64,000 bases of DNA from Thereva unica. Lineage: Eukaryota; Arthropoda; Insecta; Diptera; Therevidae. Each line of letters starts with the position of its first letter. Position 1 is the stretch's first letter. The translations under genes were made by a program, and so were the position numbers. The DNA is taken from positions 191,009,112-191,073,111 of the forward strand of contig OX465281.1 in the NCBI GenBank assembly GCA_949987705.1, written 5' to 3'. The notes beneath the pieces were generated by a model, which did no database searches, was not told the DNA's origin, and saw nothing but the letters and a program-made list of their open reading frames with translations. Positions 34,609 through 45,769 of this stretch are shown one piece after another.

Positions 34609-36211
34609 CTAGCAAAAACCCGCGTGCGTTGCAACGCCTTTCAATAAAATAAGATTATGGGGACACAGTCTGCGATAAGAAAAAGCTATAGTGAAAAAAG
34701 AACAAATCTGGGAAAATTGATTTTGGGAGATGACCGCCATGGACCAAATGATATATTGAGTATACTATCAAAAATTACTCAGAAAGATACGACAATGTAA
34801 TCCTTTCTGTGCGAAGAAAAAGGAAAGTAAAAATCTATTCATTCTAATCTATTCATATACGCGCTCCGGAATGGCGAGAGGGCGGAGCAACGGCAAACTA
34901 CACAAACACATGCAGAGCAGGAAGTACACGAAGATGGTACATGAATTCACACAAGCAAAATAAAAGTCCAGACGGCACAAACAATTGCGGAGAAGAGAAA
35001 TCAGTGCGTCTCTTTCGCACTTCGTGAAATAACATTTCTTTATTTACCCTCTCTTTCTTCGATTTTTGTTTTGTTTTTAAATTGAATTTTGTCTCGCTTG
35101 CACCTTGTCGATTGATATATTCACTCGCAAGGGAGCTAATGGGAAATTTTGAGAGCGTCGTATCTTTGTGGGTAATTTTTGATACTATATTGCCTATGGT
35201 GTTCTACTTATCATACTCTTTCATTTGATACCCATTTCGAAGGGGTTGTGAAGAAAATGGTAATCCGCCCTCTTGAGATGACCGTCATGTACCAAACGAT
35301 ATATTGAGTATACTATATTGCTTATGGTGTTCTACTTATCATACTCTTTCATTTGATACCCATGTCGTAGGGGTTGTGAAGAAAATGGTAAACCGCCCTT
35401 TTGAGATGGCCGCCATGGACCAAATTATAAATTGAGTATACTATATTGCTTATGGTGTTCTACTTATCATACCCTTTCATTTGAAATCCATGTCGAGGGG
35501 TGTGAAGATAATGGTAATCCAACCTCTGGAGATGGCCGCTATGGACCAAACGATATATTGAGTATACTATATTGCTTATGTGTTCTACTTATCATACTCT
35601 CTCATTTGATACCCATCTCGAAGGGGTTGTGAAGAAAATGGTAATCCGCCCGCTTGAGATGATCGCCATGGACCAAACGATATATTGAGTATACTTTATT
35701 GCCTATGGTGTTCTACTTATCATACTCTTTCATTTGATATCCATGTCGAAGGTGTTGTGAAGAAAATGCTAATCCGCATTCTTGAGGTGGCCGCTATGGA
35801 CCAAGCGACATATTGAGTATACCATATTGCTTACATATATTGTTCTACTTATCATACTCTTTCATTGGATACCCATTTCGAAGGGGTTGTGAAGAAAATG
35901 GTCATCTGCTCTCTTGAGATGTCTGCCATGGACCAAACGATATATTGAGTATACTATATTGCCTTTGGTGTTCTACTTACCATACCCTTTCATTTGATAT
36001 CCATGTCGAGGGGTTGTAAAGAAAATGGTAATCCGCCCTCTTGAGATGGCTGCTATGGACCAAACGCCTGCTTTTCTTTTGAAATTTTTTTGCTATAAAC
36101 CTCACCAACGAATGCAAACCTTTCCAACGAATGCAAACCGTGGAAATCTGATCGTGCGTTCTGGAATTATAGCGTCAGGAAGGAAATCCCGACTTATTTT
36201 TATATTATAGA
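34609..36211 (-). mobile_element. Non-autonomous Helitron, 1603 bp
   Basis: On the minus strand it begins TC (TCTATAATATAAAA) and ends CTAG, matching the Helitron TC...CTRR rule; a perfect 12-bp palindrome GCGTTGCAACGC (34626-34637) lies 13 bases before the CTAG. It sits between A and T of the host with no duplication, and its removal rejoins Copia RNase H coding sequence in frame. No Rep/helicase sequence is present. The centre is a tandem array (35170-36070). Confidence 0.85.
35170..36070. repeat. Tandem array inside Helitron, ~7 x 127 bp
   Basis: Units repeat every 126-130 bases (ATATTGAGTATA cores near 35301, 35429, 35555, 35683, 35812 and 35942; a diverged one at 34752). Each has TCATTTGATACCCAT, GTGAAGAAAATGGTAATCCG and GAGATGGCCGCCATGGACCA or variants. 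Central tandem arrays are typical of non-autonomous Helitrons. Confidence 0.88.
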
Positions 36212-36594
36212 TTTCCCCCTTCTCAGCAATCTCACGAACGAAAAAATGCTTTACCTTGATGTGCTTCGACCTCTTATGAAATTCAAGATTATAGGATAGC
36301 TTAACAGCTGCAGCATTGTTGATAAAAAGTGTAGGAGAGGTCTCTAGTCCAACAGCCTCCCTAAATAATCTTGATAACCATAAAGTTTCTTTAGCTGCTT
36401 CACTCGCAGCAATTATCTCAGCCTCAGTGGTACGTTGCCACCATGGTTTGTCTCTTACTCATCCATGATATAGCATCACCAGCATACAGAACGACGACAC
36501 CAGAAGTTGATCTTCCAGTAGATCTGGCCTTGTTCCAACCATAAGGTACATTAACCTTCCTTTTCTTCTTTCTCTTGTTGTATTTCTGAAGTTT

Positions 36595-37347
36595 TCAATA
36601 TATGAGAAGAGACTGGTTTGCACGACGAAAAGTTAAACTTCTCCAATATTTTTCTCCATAAGCTTCTTGATGAATCTTGATGGAACCATTATTCTGCATA
36701 ATCTGAAGGCCTAAAAAATATGTCGCTTCTTTTACTGTAATCTTGAATTCTGATTTTAATTGTTCCATTAATTCATATAAGTCTTCTTCATGTGTTGCAG
36801 CCACTAAACCATCATCTACATCTAGAACAATGAGAATCTTCCTTCCATTATTCTCGTTGATAAACAGACACGAATCAGCTTTACTCCGCTCAAATCCCAG
36901 ACTTTTCAAATATTTTCCGAATCTTCTATTCCAGCATCTAGGAGCTTGCTTAAAACCGTACAAGCTCTTATTTAATCTACAGACGAAATTTGTACCATCT
37001 TCATACCCCTTGGGCTGCTTCATATAAATCTTCTCATCCAATGTACCATATAAAAACGCCGTCGAGATATCAAATTGACCAAGTTTCATACCTTTATTAG
37101 CAGCAATTCCAAGAACAGAACGAACCGTACTCAATCTGGCTACTGGACTGAAGGTTTCATTATACTCAACTCCTTCACGCTGGTTAAAGCCTTTAATGAC
37201 TAATCTTGCCTTGTACTTTTCTATTGTACCATCAGGATTAGTTTTCACTCGATACACCCATTTCCATGGTAGAACTTTTGCTCCTTTTGGTAATTTAGTT
37301 ATATCCCAAGTTTCATTTTCTTTTAGAGATTGCATCTCAATATCCAT
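36595..37347 (-). pseudogene. pol: Copia C reverse transcriptase
   Basis: A 250-residue frame of the Copia RT domain: W-V-Y-R-V-K, K-A-R-L-V-I-K-G, D-I-S-T-A-F-L-Y-G and Y-G-F-K-Q-A-P-R-C-W are all present. The catalytic Y-V-D-D box reads D-V-D-D, so the residue before the V is changed. The frame then goes wrong near 36640 (I-H-Q-E-A-Y-G), ending at 36595. Confidence 0.85.
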
Positions 37348-37356
37348 TGCTTTACT

Positions 37357-38476
37357 TCACTCTAAATTGTCTTTACTTGCAATAGCTTCCTTGTACGTTT
37401 CTGGATCTTTTCTTCCCACCATAAATTGTTCAGCAGTTAGAATATAATTATCATATTTTGTTGGTAATTTTATATCATTCCGATTACGAAGACCGTAAGT
37501 ACCCGACGATTGAATAACTTCTTCTGACAGTTCATTTTCACTGCTTGTTTCCCATTCTTCATTTTCTGTCTCTTTGCTCATATCTTTTTCTTCTTGATCG
37601 CTGTCGCTTTTCTCCTCCACTTCCTCTTCTTTTTCTTCTTCGTATTCTTTCTTCTCACATATTCTGCGAAGTGGTAAATTTATCTTTTCTCTGCAATCAG
37701 TAACCTTTTCGTCGAATATAATATCTCTTGACAGAATAACTTGACTTGTCTCTTTGATCCATATTCTATATCTTTCATCTCCATCGTAACCTATAAGGTA
37801 ACCTTTGACAGCCTTTCTGTCCATTTTCTTTCTTTTCTGCTGTGGTCCATGTACATAACAGGTGCACCCAATTATTTTCATATGTTTTATTCTAGGCTTT
37901 TTGCCATACCACAGTTCATATGGATTTTATCCTCCACAGAAGACTTTCCCGTTCTATTTAGAATATATACAGCAGTTGATACAAATTCAGCCCACACTCC
38001 CTCCGGGAATGTAATGTCAATGTTTCCATACTTGAATGTTCTGGCCATTTCTACTATGGTTCTATTGTCTCTCTCAACAATACGATTTTGCTCTGGCGTA
38101 TAAGGTGCAGTAAATCGCTGAATAATTCCCTTTTCAGACAAAATTTTCTTTACAACTTCATTGTCAAATTCCCCTCCATTGCCAGTAAGAAACTCTCTGA
38201 CTTTATGACCACGATTTTCTGTATGTGCTATTACTTGTTTTAAAATGTCTTTTACTTGCGATTTCTCCCTTACGACAAATCCATAACGAAATTTAATGAA
38301 ACCATCTTTAAAAACAATAAGATATCTTCGCTTACCATAGGATTCCGGAAATGGTCCACATTATCTGCTGACATCAATTCACCAGGTCTTGTTGCTTTTT
38401 CTCTTGTTCCAAAAGGCAGTCGATGTGCCTTACCATAACATACACGGTTCACATATATCTTTTTCAAGTTTGACAC
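37357..38476 (-). pseudogene. pol: Copia C integrase and linker, frameshifted
   Basis: Integrase core in pieces: 38476-38270, 38141-37887 (with T-P-x-Q-N-x-x-x-E-R-D-N, the catalytic-E block) and 37881-37357 (G-C-x-C-Y-V-H with K-G-Y-L-I-G-Y, then the acidic Glu/Asp-rich linker before RT). Frameshifts near 38250 and 37885 separate them. Confidence 0.82.
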
Positions 38477-39063
38477 GAATTCCGAATTCTTTCTCTAATT
38501 TTTTTTTGACTAACCTCCTGATGTCCCCATCTCTCATAATAGAGCTGCAATAATGATGAGTCATCTCGAACACTTATATTGAATACTGTATGTGTCGGTC
38601 GAACAACTGAAATATTTGCCTTATACAAAGTTCCATTTCTTTCACGAACACCAGTTAATATTTCTTTACCATTAAACTTTAAGACACATTTCTCTGTTGT
38701 AGAATTAAATTCACTATTTTGATTTCTGTCCTGTGCAGCTAAAATTGAAAAAAGATTTTTAGAAATCTTCGGGACGTACCACACATCCTCTAAAATCAAT
38801 TTTTTATTCAAATTTCCAATTTTTAAGGTCATAGCAATTGCACCTTTTCCTTCAGCTGTTAGGTTTTCACCACTAGGACATTTTACTACAAATGGCTCTT
38901 TAAACTTTTCATATTTTGTGAAAAAACCCAAATTATGAGTTACATGCCTCGTCGCACCGTTATCCACCCACCATGTATCTGATTCACTAGCGGTGTTATC
39001 TACAGTCAGTATTTCACCATATGTTGACTGAAATTCAACAACAGCAGCCTTGCATCAGTTTTT
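38464..39063 (-). pseudogene. pol: Copia C protease and pre-integrase region
   Basis: W-W-V-D-N-G-A-T provides the aspartic protease site (D-N-G-A instead of the commoner D-S-G-A). It is followed by the L-x-D-V-W-Y-V-P and N-L-F-S-I blocks and the pre-integrase segment with Y-x-x-W-G-H. The frame opens upstream of its first Met (38967) and overlaps the start of the integrase piece out of frame. Confidence 0.8.
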
Positions 39064-39071
39064 CTTACTGA

Positions 39072-39878
39072 TTATTTATTTGATTTCTGCGGTTTTCCGT
39101 CAGCAATCCATTTTTTGCACTTTGAAAGCCAATGTCCCTTCTTTTTGCAGTAGTAACAGGCAGAATTTATTTTTTCTTTACTATAATAACTATTACTTCT
39201 CTGATCGTCCCTGACCATTAATGCTCCTTGTACCACATTTTCATCCGTTGAACGCGTAAAACTTCTCTCATACATACAGAGTTTAGTACTCAACTCATCA
39301 AATGATTTGTCAACGTCCCTCGGAAGTAACATCCATCCAGACTTGAATGTTTCAAACTTTGCAGGAAGTATCTGAAGAATTTTGCATACTAGTAGCATCT
39401 CAGGTATAGCATTTTCATTCTTTTCCCTAAGACCAGCATTCAATTCATTATATAAACCTTTCAACTTGGCAATATGAGTTGACACGTCTTCGTTATTTGA
39501 CCATTCAAAAGCAAAAAAGTCATTACAGATTTTAAACAATTGATCCTTCGCACTTGCCTCGTAATTTTGTTTCAACGCTTCCCACGCATCATGAGCAGTA
39601 GTTTTATCCATTATTTTCTGATACACAGAATCCGATACGGACGATGTAATCATTGATTTAGCATAACTATTTGCTTTTCTAAAGAGATCACACTTCTTTT
39701 TGTATTCCTTTAATTGTTCCGAAGTTGCCAAATCTCCAGGTGGTTCTTCTTTAACCAACTTTCCATCCAGAGCATCCAGTGCTCCCTCATGATAATCAAT
39801 CAGGTCTCGAATTCTCCTTTTCCAAACTGGCCAATCCCTTTCACCGGACAGTGGTTTTAAGGATTTTATTAAATCCAT
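39072..39878 (-). CDS. gag: Copia C gag
   Basis: An intact 268-residue Copia Gag from an ATG at 39878: N-terminal L-S-G-E-R-D-W-P-V-W, the H-D-A-W-E-A-L helical block and a single C-x2-C-x4-H-x4-C knuckle (C-Y-Y-C-K-K-K-G-H-W-L-S-K-C) near the C-terminus. It stops at 39072, just before the protease region. Gag forms the cytoplasmic particle in which reverse transcription occurs. Confidence 0.85.
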   Translation of the reverse strand: MDLIKSLKPLSGERDWPVWKRRIRDLIDYHEGALDALDGKLVKEEPPGDLATSEQLKEYKKKCDLFRKANSYAKSMITSSVSDSVYQKIMDKTTAHDAWEALKQNYEASAKDQLFKICNDFFAFEWSNNEDVSTHIAKLKGLYNELNAGLREKNENAIPEMLLVCKILQILPAKFETFKSGWMLLPRDVDKSFDELSTKLCMYERSFTRSTDENVVQGALMVRDDQRSNSYYSKEKINSACYYCKKKGHWLSKCKKWIADGKPQKSNK

Positions 39879-39913
39879 TTTACTAAAAACGATTTACGCG
39901 ATTTACAGCGAGC

Positions 39914-39927
39914 CTGGGTCCATAACC
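39914..39927 (-). promoter_or_regulatory. Copia C primer site
   Basis: CTGGGTCCATAACC on the plus strand, one mismatch (C to T) from the initiator-tRNA-Met segment found in elements A and B, directly against the LTR. Confidence 0.7.
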
Positions 39928-40108
39928 TATTGAATTTATACTTCGGAACTTTAGAAATTAAAAACCTTTTCCCTTTCACTGTTCACAACCATGTGTGGTT
40001 TTTATTAACTCTAAAACAATGTTCTTCTTCTTTAGTACAATACAAAAATGCAGAAAGCAAAACAACAAATCAATTTTAACCTAGTACAAACAAAATTCAA
40101 TTCTAACA
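39928..40108 (-). repeat. Copia C 5' LTR (181 bp)
   Basis: Partner of 34277-34463; contains the element's promoter. Ends at ATTCTAACA followed by the AGGTA duplication. Confidence 0.88.
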
Positions 40109-40890
40109 AGGTAAGAGGTGTTTTTATTGTAAACTACACCGGTCCGAGTGTCGCCGTCCTAATCACTGCATGCAATGCTGTAGCCGGCTACCCACAAGCC
40201 CTGTATAGCACCGTTACTTACCCATGGCTCCTGTACAAGAGCTACGTCAATAGCTTGGGTGGCCAGCACCCTGCAAAGGACTGCCGAGGCATCCCTACTA
40301 TGTTGCAGGTTGCACTGTACCACACGCTTCTTGGGGTTGTTCCTGCTGCTGTGAGCCTGTTAGCCGATCTCCTTGACTCTGATTCTGCCGAAGCCGTAGA
40401 AAAGGGACATCCTCTGCTCTTTAAGCTGCACGAGCGACCTCTCGTCAATGCTGAAGACAAGAGTTTGACCGTTCTGGTCCAACTTTCTACCCATCACTTG
40501 CTAAGAGGTCACCTCTATTGGCTGGTTCTGAATTTCAAGCCTACGGAGCACCTGTTCCGGTTTCCTAACATCATTAGAAACCCAGAATGATATCTGCTTG
40601 AATTTGGGAAGGTCCTTTTCCTCGATGACTTTGAGATTGGACCCTTCGCAGACCTGCAGCCTAGCGACAGCATTTGTCAGTCATTGGGTGGTAGGTACGT
40701 TGGCGCAGGTGATCTTAATAAGACCCCCTATCGCCTTTACACCTAAAAACTGAGGTGGAAATCGCCTCTAAGACTTTTGCCCGTCTCAGTCAAGATGGCA
40801 ACGCAAATAGAGAATGATTGCTGTTCCGTCAATTTGCCTTCGGGATAGTTGTCCAGGACCACTGCCATGGGGCCGTGTCATATGCGTGCT
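40109..40890 (-). pseudogene. R1-like LINE: ORF1 (DUF4780-like) and endonuclease start
   Basis: Minus strand, 40890 to about 40330: A-V-V-L-D-N-Y-P-E-G-K-L-T-E-Q-Q then K-V-I-E-E-K-D-L-P-K and L-V-F-S-I-D-E-R-S-L, the pattern I know from DUF4780 proteins of insect retrotransposons; at least four stops. Then an endonuclease N-terminus (V-V-Q-C-N-L-Q-H-S and A-L-V-Q-E-P-W-V) to 40113, continuing at 34271 beyond Copia C. The order ORF1-endonuclease fits R1/Jockey-type LINEs. Confidence 0.6.
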
Positions 40891-40956
40891 CCAGCTTGTA
40901 GTAGAAAGTATCCTTTGTCGTGTCCGCTTTCTCTTCCATCTCCGCATGTACGTTTA
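40880..40956 (-). pseudogene. RTE-like endonuclease, piece 2
   Basis: Minus strand reads I-N-V-H-A-E-M-E-E-K then F-Y-Y-K-L-E. It continues the endonuclease piece at 44143-44336 once foldback element D and one TGA are removed. It abuts the R1-like LINE near 40880. Confidence 0.65.
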
Positions 40957-41722
40957 TGATAGTCCAGTCAAATTAGAGGTTTGACTGAAGATAATTCCGA
41001 AGTTGCTGAAAATTGGAACAGCCGTTAAAAACATTATTATACGTAAGCTGTAGAGACTGCCACGCGATTGGGCGGCTGCAAACTTTTTTATTCAAGGTCA
41101 AAGGGTCAAAATATCAGTTTTTTGCAAATATATGCTAAACCGTACGTCTTATCAGAAAATTGTGTTTACAACGTTTGTAGATTAGGCGATTATCTACAAA
41201 AAAGTATATTATACATTTTCTCGTAGGAATTGCCATTTCTGAGATATTGTCGTTTTAATAAGTTAAAATACTCATATTCTATCATTCCCGACTTGTAAAG
41301 GTCATCAGAAATTTAATAAATCCTTTGTTGGAGTACGCGGCTAATATTTTCAGGGGTGATTCCTGGATATATTTGGAGAAAAAAATTGTTCTACAGAGGG
41401 CGGCTATCTCCACTATCCACTAAGATACAGGGTGATTAGGGAAAAAATTTTGTTTTTTTTTTAAATTTACTGAAATTTGAATAACTCCTAAAGTAATTAT
41501 GATAGAGTAGCCTAATTAGGCTCATCTTTTAGGTAAATGTGTATTCTTTAATTTGGTGTAAAACATAGCAGCCTGAGTGACTCCGTTCAAAAAATATGTA
41601 GGCTCAAACCAATGCTATTATGCCGCAGTTGAAAGACGAGTAACTTTTTATTTGTTCACGATAAAACACGATAAAACTACTACTACTACTACTACCTACA
41701 AAACTACCCAAAATAAACACTT

Positions 41723-41925
41723 ATGCCTAATCTCCAATGGCAAAACCAACCACGAACCAACCAACCAAAATGCTGCTTCCTATTCCTTCCCATTGTAAAT
41801 TGAATTATCCGTCTCGCTCGTGTTTTGGTCGACATGGGTTAACTTTTCGTATGTGTTAGTTAAACCATTTGAGTTGCCAGATGAAATTCAGCAACAATTT
41901 AGTACAAAAAATTTCAAAAATCAAG
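41723..41925 (+). repeat. Partial copy of MITE E
   Basis: Nearly the same 200 bases as the left part of MITE E (42061-42290), including ATGCCTAATCTCCAATGG and CTCGCTCGTGTTTTGGTCG, but lacking a 20-odd-base segment and the right end. Confidence 0.75.
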
Positions 41926-42060
41926 TCAAAAATGACAAATGACAAATAAATATGACAAATAAAATCGTGAAAATGTCAATTAATTGGAACTGACATTTCA
42001 TATTGAAATATTGTAGGTAATAGTTTGCTGCATCAGAAAAGCAAAAAAAAATGTACTGTA

Positions 42061-42945
42061 ATGCCTAATCTCCAATGGCAAAACCAACCACGAACCAACC
42101 AACCAAAATGCTGCTTCCTATTCCTTCCCATTGTAAATTGAATTATCCGTCTCGCTCGTGTTTTGGTCGACATGGGTTAACTTTTCGTATGTGTTAGTTA
42201 AACCATTTGAGTTGCCAGATGAAATTCAGCAGGTTTCTTGCAGCGGCTCTAAACAATTTAGTACCAAAAAATATCAAAAATCAAGTCATAAATGACGTTG
42301 AGTGTAATTGCAATATCCCGCCAAAAAATATCACAACAGAAAACGCCAAAATGGCATTTAATTGAAACGTATAAACACGGACGGGGTTGGTAATTTCCTC
42401 ATAATTCAAGGTATTATGGACCATAAAACTTACACAAACACTTTAGAACATTTAAAAAAAGTGCGAAAGAGACGTAATTTTATATCTATCCAAGCATTGC
42501 GCTCTCAATTCAAGGCTCTGGATAAACCCCATAGTTTATTGAGGAATCAAGGACATCCCTCAGTATTTCTGATACAATTGCTACATCTAAGGCTGTAATA
42601 TAAATAGTAAATGGTCTTAAGGTCCTCAAAAATTAATAATGCAAACACAATGAATATTCAATAGCATTTAATCAAAACACACGATACAATTCGCGCTATA
42701 ACATCCTGCCAACTCATTTAGTCCTTCTCTTCCTGTAAACCTGTAGATGGCGCAGCCTTGGAGCCCTTGCATAGAGCATCTTTGGGATGTTTTAAACCAA
42801 AAACTAAAAAACTAGCCAAATATCAAATAAAAATAATAAAACTGACATTTCACATCTACATTGATAGAAATGTGTGTGAACACATTTTGTCAGCTAATTC
42901 AGCCTACTGGTACGTGGTTGGTTTTCCCATTGGAGATTAGGCATT
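42061..42945. mobile_element. MITE E, 885 bp
   Basis: ATGCCTAATCTCCAATGG at 42061 is matched by the complement ending at 42945, continuing through AAAACCAACCACG. TA on both sides (42059-42060, 42946-42947). It lies in the centre of foldback D. Confidence 0.7.
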
Positions 42946-43123
42946 AGTAACGAATTTTCTGAGAAAAACGAAGAAATCTGCCAGGTCTAGATTCTAAGCA
43001 TTGTTTGAGCCTATATATTTTTTGAACGGAGTCACTCAGGTTGCTGTGCTTTATACCAAATTAAAGAATACACATTTACCTAAAAGATGAGCCTAATTAG
43101 GCTACTCTATCATAATTACTTTA

Positions 43124-43601
43124 TACCATGTTTCCATCGCACTCGAAATCCGCAGGTTTTGATAAAACGATTTGGCGAAATCCAAATGTGTTTCCATCGC
43201 ACCAGACAGTTTTCGCTTGTCATAACAAACTTGCACATCAAATTTTAAAAACCTAATTATATCAACAAAACTGAGGAATTTGGAAAGAATAGACTGTAAA
43301 ATAAGAAAAAATATAAACGAGCTTAAATGAAGCTCCATTTTAAACGTTAAAGATAGAAAATTTAAAAATGACAAATTCGTACTGTCAAAATTTTTTACAG
43401 CTGAGAAATTTCCCCAAAATTTCCCACTTGCTGAATAGGCTGAATAGTCATTACCAAGATTTCGATCGAGATTTCATTGAAATCTCCTCCGAAAGGCGAT
43501 TTCATTTTATATGCTAAAACATGAGATTTCAAACGAGATTTCGTCCGAAATCCTCATTTTTGCCGAAATCGGAAGATTTCGAGTGCGATGGAAACATGGT
43601 A
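43124..43601. mobile_element. MITE H in the right arm of foldback D, 478 bp
   Basis: Ends TACCATGTTTCCATCGCACT and complement, flanked by TTA (43121-43123, 43602-43604). The uninterrupted left arm of D shows the empty site with a single TTA, proving the 3-bp duplication. PIF/Harbinger-type MITE. Confidence 0.88.
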
Positions 43602-44142
43602 TTAGGAGTTATTCAAATTTCAGTAAATTTAAAAAAAAACAAAAATTTTTCCCTAATCACCCTGTATCTTAGTGGATAGTGGAGATAGCCGCTCTCTGTA
43701 GAACAATTTTTTTCTCCAAATATATCCAGGAATCACCCCTGAAAATATTAGCCGCGTACTCCAACAAAGGATTTATTAAATTTCTGATGACCTTTACAAG
43801 TCGGGAATGATAGAATATGAGTATTTTAACTTATTAAAACGACAATATCTCAGAAATGGCAATTCCTACGAGAAAATGTATAATATACTTTTTTGTAGAT
43901 AATCGCCTAATCTACAAACGTTGTAAACACAATTTTCTGATAAGACGTACGGTTTAGCATATATTTGCAAAAAACTGATATTTTGACCCTTTGACCTTGA
44001 ATATAAAAGTTTGCAGCCGCCCAATCGCGTGGCAGTCTCTACAGCTTACGTATAATAATGTTTTTAACGGCTGTTCCAATTTTCAGCAACTTCGGAATTA
44101 TCTTCCAATTATGGCGTTTTTTCGTCTATTTTGACTGGACTA

Positions 44143-44336
44143 TGATTGAGAGGGTGAAGAATTTCGTTCGGAGTCGTATGGAACATAGACGTTCACTGAT
44201 TGGCTTGAACTCTATGACATTATCTGTGATTGATTTGGGTATAACGAAGCCTACTCCTGGGCTCTCTTCCGCAGCTGTAGAATATTCTGTAGTTATCAAG
44301 GACAAATTTTCGTTTATCTACAATCAAATATAACTA
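44143..44336 (-). pseudogene. RTE-like endonuclease, piece 1
   Basis: Minus strand from about 44336 reads G-V-G-F-V-I, then F-K-P-I-S-E-R-L-C and F-F-T-L-S-I-I: the N-terminal half of an AP-type LINE endonuclease. It stops at foldback D and resumes at 40956. Confidence 0.7.
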
Positions 44337-45769
44337 TTTCATCTTATAATTTTTTGTATTTAAGTTTTAATTTTTCACTAATTATTCAAATTTAATAATA
44401 TCACTAAATTTTTTTCAGTACTATGGATTTTGTCATCAAAATTTTATTAATAATTCTGCAAAACAAACTGGATACTCACCTCAAAAAAAAAAAAACTTAA
44501 ACATAAGAAAGATTATGCAAGGAGTAAAAAGCTTCCTGTCTTTTTACATGTACACAAGAAAATTATTGTTTTCATATCATATAAGGCAACTATTTAATTT
44601 TTAATGACATGCCACTATAATGCGTGCTTTATAAGGCAGCATTACAGCCACAAAAAAAGGAGATAAAAAAAAACAAACATCATTCAAATAATCATTTATG
44701 TATGTTTTAATAATAATTGCTATTGTGTGTCGCGTGAAATTTAGATAACTTAGTTAAAAAAAAAGAACAGTGTTTTCTTGTTAAAAGTGCCTGATTTGCA
44801 TACATTAAGATTGCTGAATACCATATTAAATACTGAGAATTACTATGCAGGCAGAGTGATGACAAAATTAAGTTTTTCTTTAACTCTAATAATAAAATAA
44901 TAATAAAAAAAACATAATAATAATACATTTTTAACTTCAAACTTATTATGACTGAAAATTTGAAAATATTAAAAAAAAAACAAATATCCACCAACGTATT
45001 TGATGTATTCCAGAACAACAGTGTGTGGTGTACTGCAAAAAAAAAGTTTTTAAATTTAAAACCGTCTAGTTTATTTTATTTCATGTTTTTCATGTTTGTT
45101 TTTTTATATAGGTATTTAAAAAAAAGAAAATATTAATTATTAAATATGTATTAACTAAATGTCCCAATTTTTTACGTCTTGCCGCAAATATTTATATTGC
45201 AATAATCATGTTGTTTAAACAAAAGCCCAAAAAGTACTTTTTTTTAAATAAATTCGCCGAGAGCTCAAAAATATATGCATAAACAATATTAGTAATAATT
45301 TCTTTTAAATATTTATGTTTTTAACTTGTTAATTCGTCTTTAAAAAAAATTTCCTTATTATAAACAATTTTTTTTATAAACAAATAAAATAAAAAAACAC
45401 ATTTAAAATTTTTACATCCCGCCGTAGATTTAACTGTTTTTATATATCCATCTTTAAAGCGATTTGTATACAACTGTGCATTATTTAGTTTCCTTTTGTC
45501 AAACAGACACTAAAGTTTTAAGCTATAAGGAGGTTAAACAAAAAAAAAGAATATGAATGTACTAAAAACACATCATCCAAAGCTTTCAAGTTTAAATATT
45601 AAAGAGATAAAAATAAATAGTAATTACTACGACTAAATGAAACGTAAAGATAATTGGAGCAGCGTTATTTTAAGTATATTTAATCTTTATAATGTTATTT
45701 TATTTGATGTATTCAACGGAAATATTTCTGTAACATTATATATAAAAATATTGTTTAATATCTTTTAGA
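44337..45769. other. Very AT-rich non-coding interval
   Basis: Many A/T runs and an AAT-rich patch near 44885-44930. No gene or element boundary found. Confidence 0.4.

Larger units (their letters stand above)
34464..36594 (-). pseudogene. pol: Copia C RNase H and pol C-terminus, split by Helitron
   Basis: The RNase H part (36590-36212) reads as T-E-A-E-I-I-A-A-S-E-A-A-K-E and K-H-I-K-V-K-H-F-F-V-R-E-I, the usual end of Copia RNase H; stops and a frameshift near 36440 interrupt it. The final segment, with Q-L-A-D-L-M-T-K-P, follows at 34608-34500 after the Helitron insertion. Removing the Helitron restores one reading frame across the junction. Confidence 0.8.
34277..40108 (-). mobile_element. 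Copia element C, full length, inactive
   Basis: LTRs at 34277-34463 and 39928-40108, flanked by perfect AGGTA duplications. By eye the LTRs differ at about 7 positions plus a 6-bp indel, so the insertion is not recent. Minus-strand order: LTR, primer site, gag, protease, integrase, RT, RNase H, polypurine tract (minus strand AAGAGAAAG next to 34463), LTR. Gag is intact; pol carries several frameshifts and a 1603-bp Helitron in the RNase H end. The element landed in an R1-like LINE endonuclease. Confidence 0.92.
40960..44142. mobile_element. Foldback element D, long-TIR transposon, 3183 bp
   Basis: Two inverted arms: 40960-41615 and 42998-44142, about 656 and 664 bp once the MITE at 43124-43601 is subtracted; they are nearly identical by eye. 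Termini are TAGTCCAGTCAAA and its complement. The flanks carry TGA (40957-40959 and 44143-44145), and removing the element plus one TGA rejoins a LINE endonuclease frame. No transposase is seen inside; the centre holds further MITE copies. The 3-bp duplication hints at a PIF/Harbinger-type enzyme, but this is inference. Confidence 0.82.

Noticed and set aside
40048..40590. 180-codon plus-strand frame starting in the Copia LTR
   Set aside because: The minus strand carries LINE ORF1/endonuclease blocks; the plus frame runs from LTR into LINE and has no own signature.
40960..44142. Foldback D as a Polinton/Maverick remnant
   Set aside because: Long inverted arms suggested it, but duplications are 3 bp rather than 6 and no polymerase, integrase or capsid sequence is seen.
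44058..44333. 91-codon plus-strand frame across the end of foldback D
   Set aside because: The minus strand encodes LINE endonuclease here, so this is antisense of an identified remnant joined to a transposon arm.
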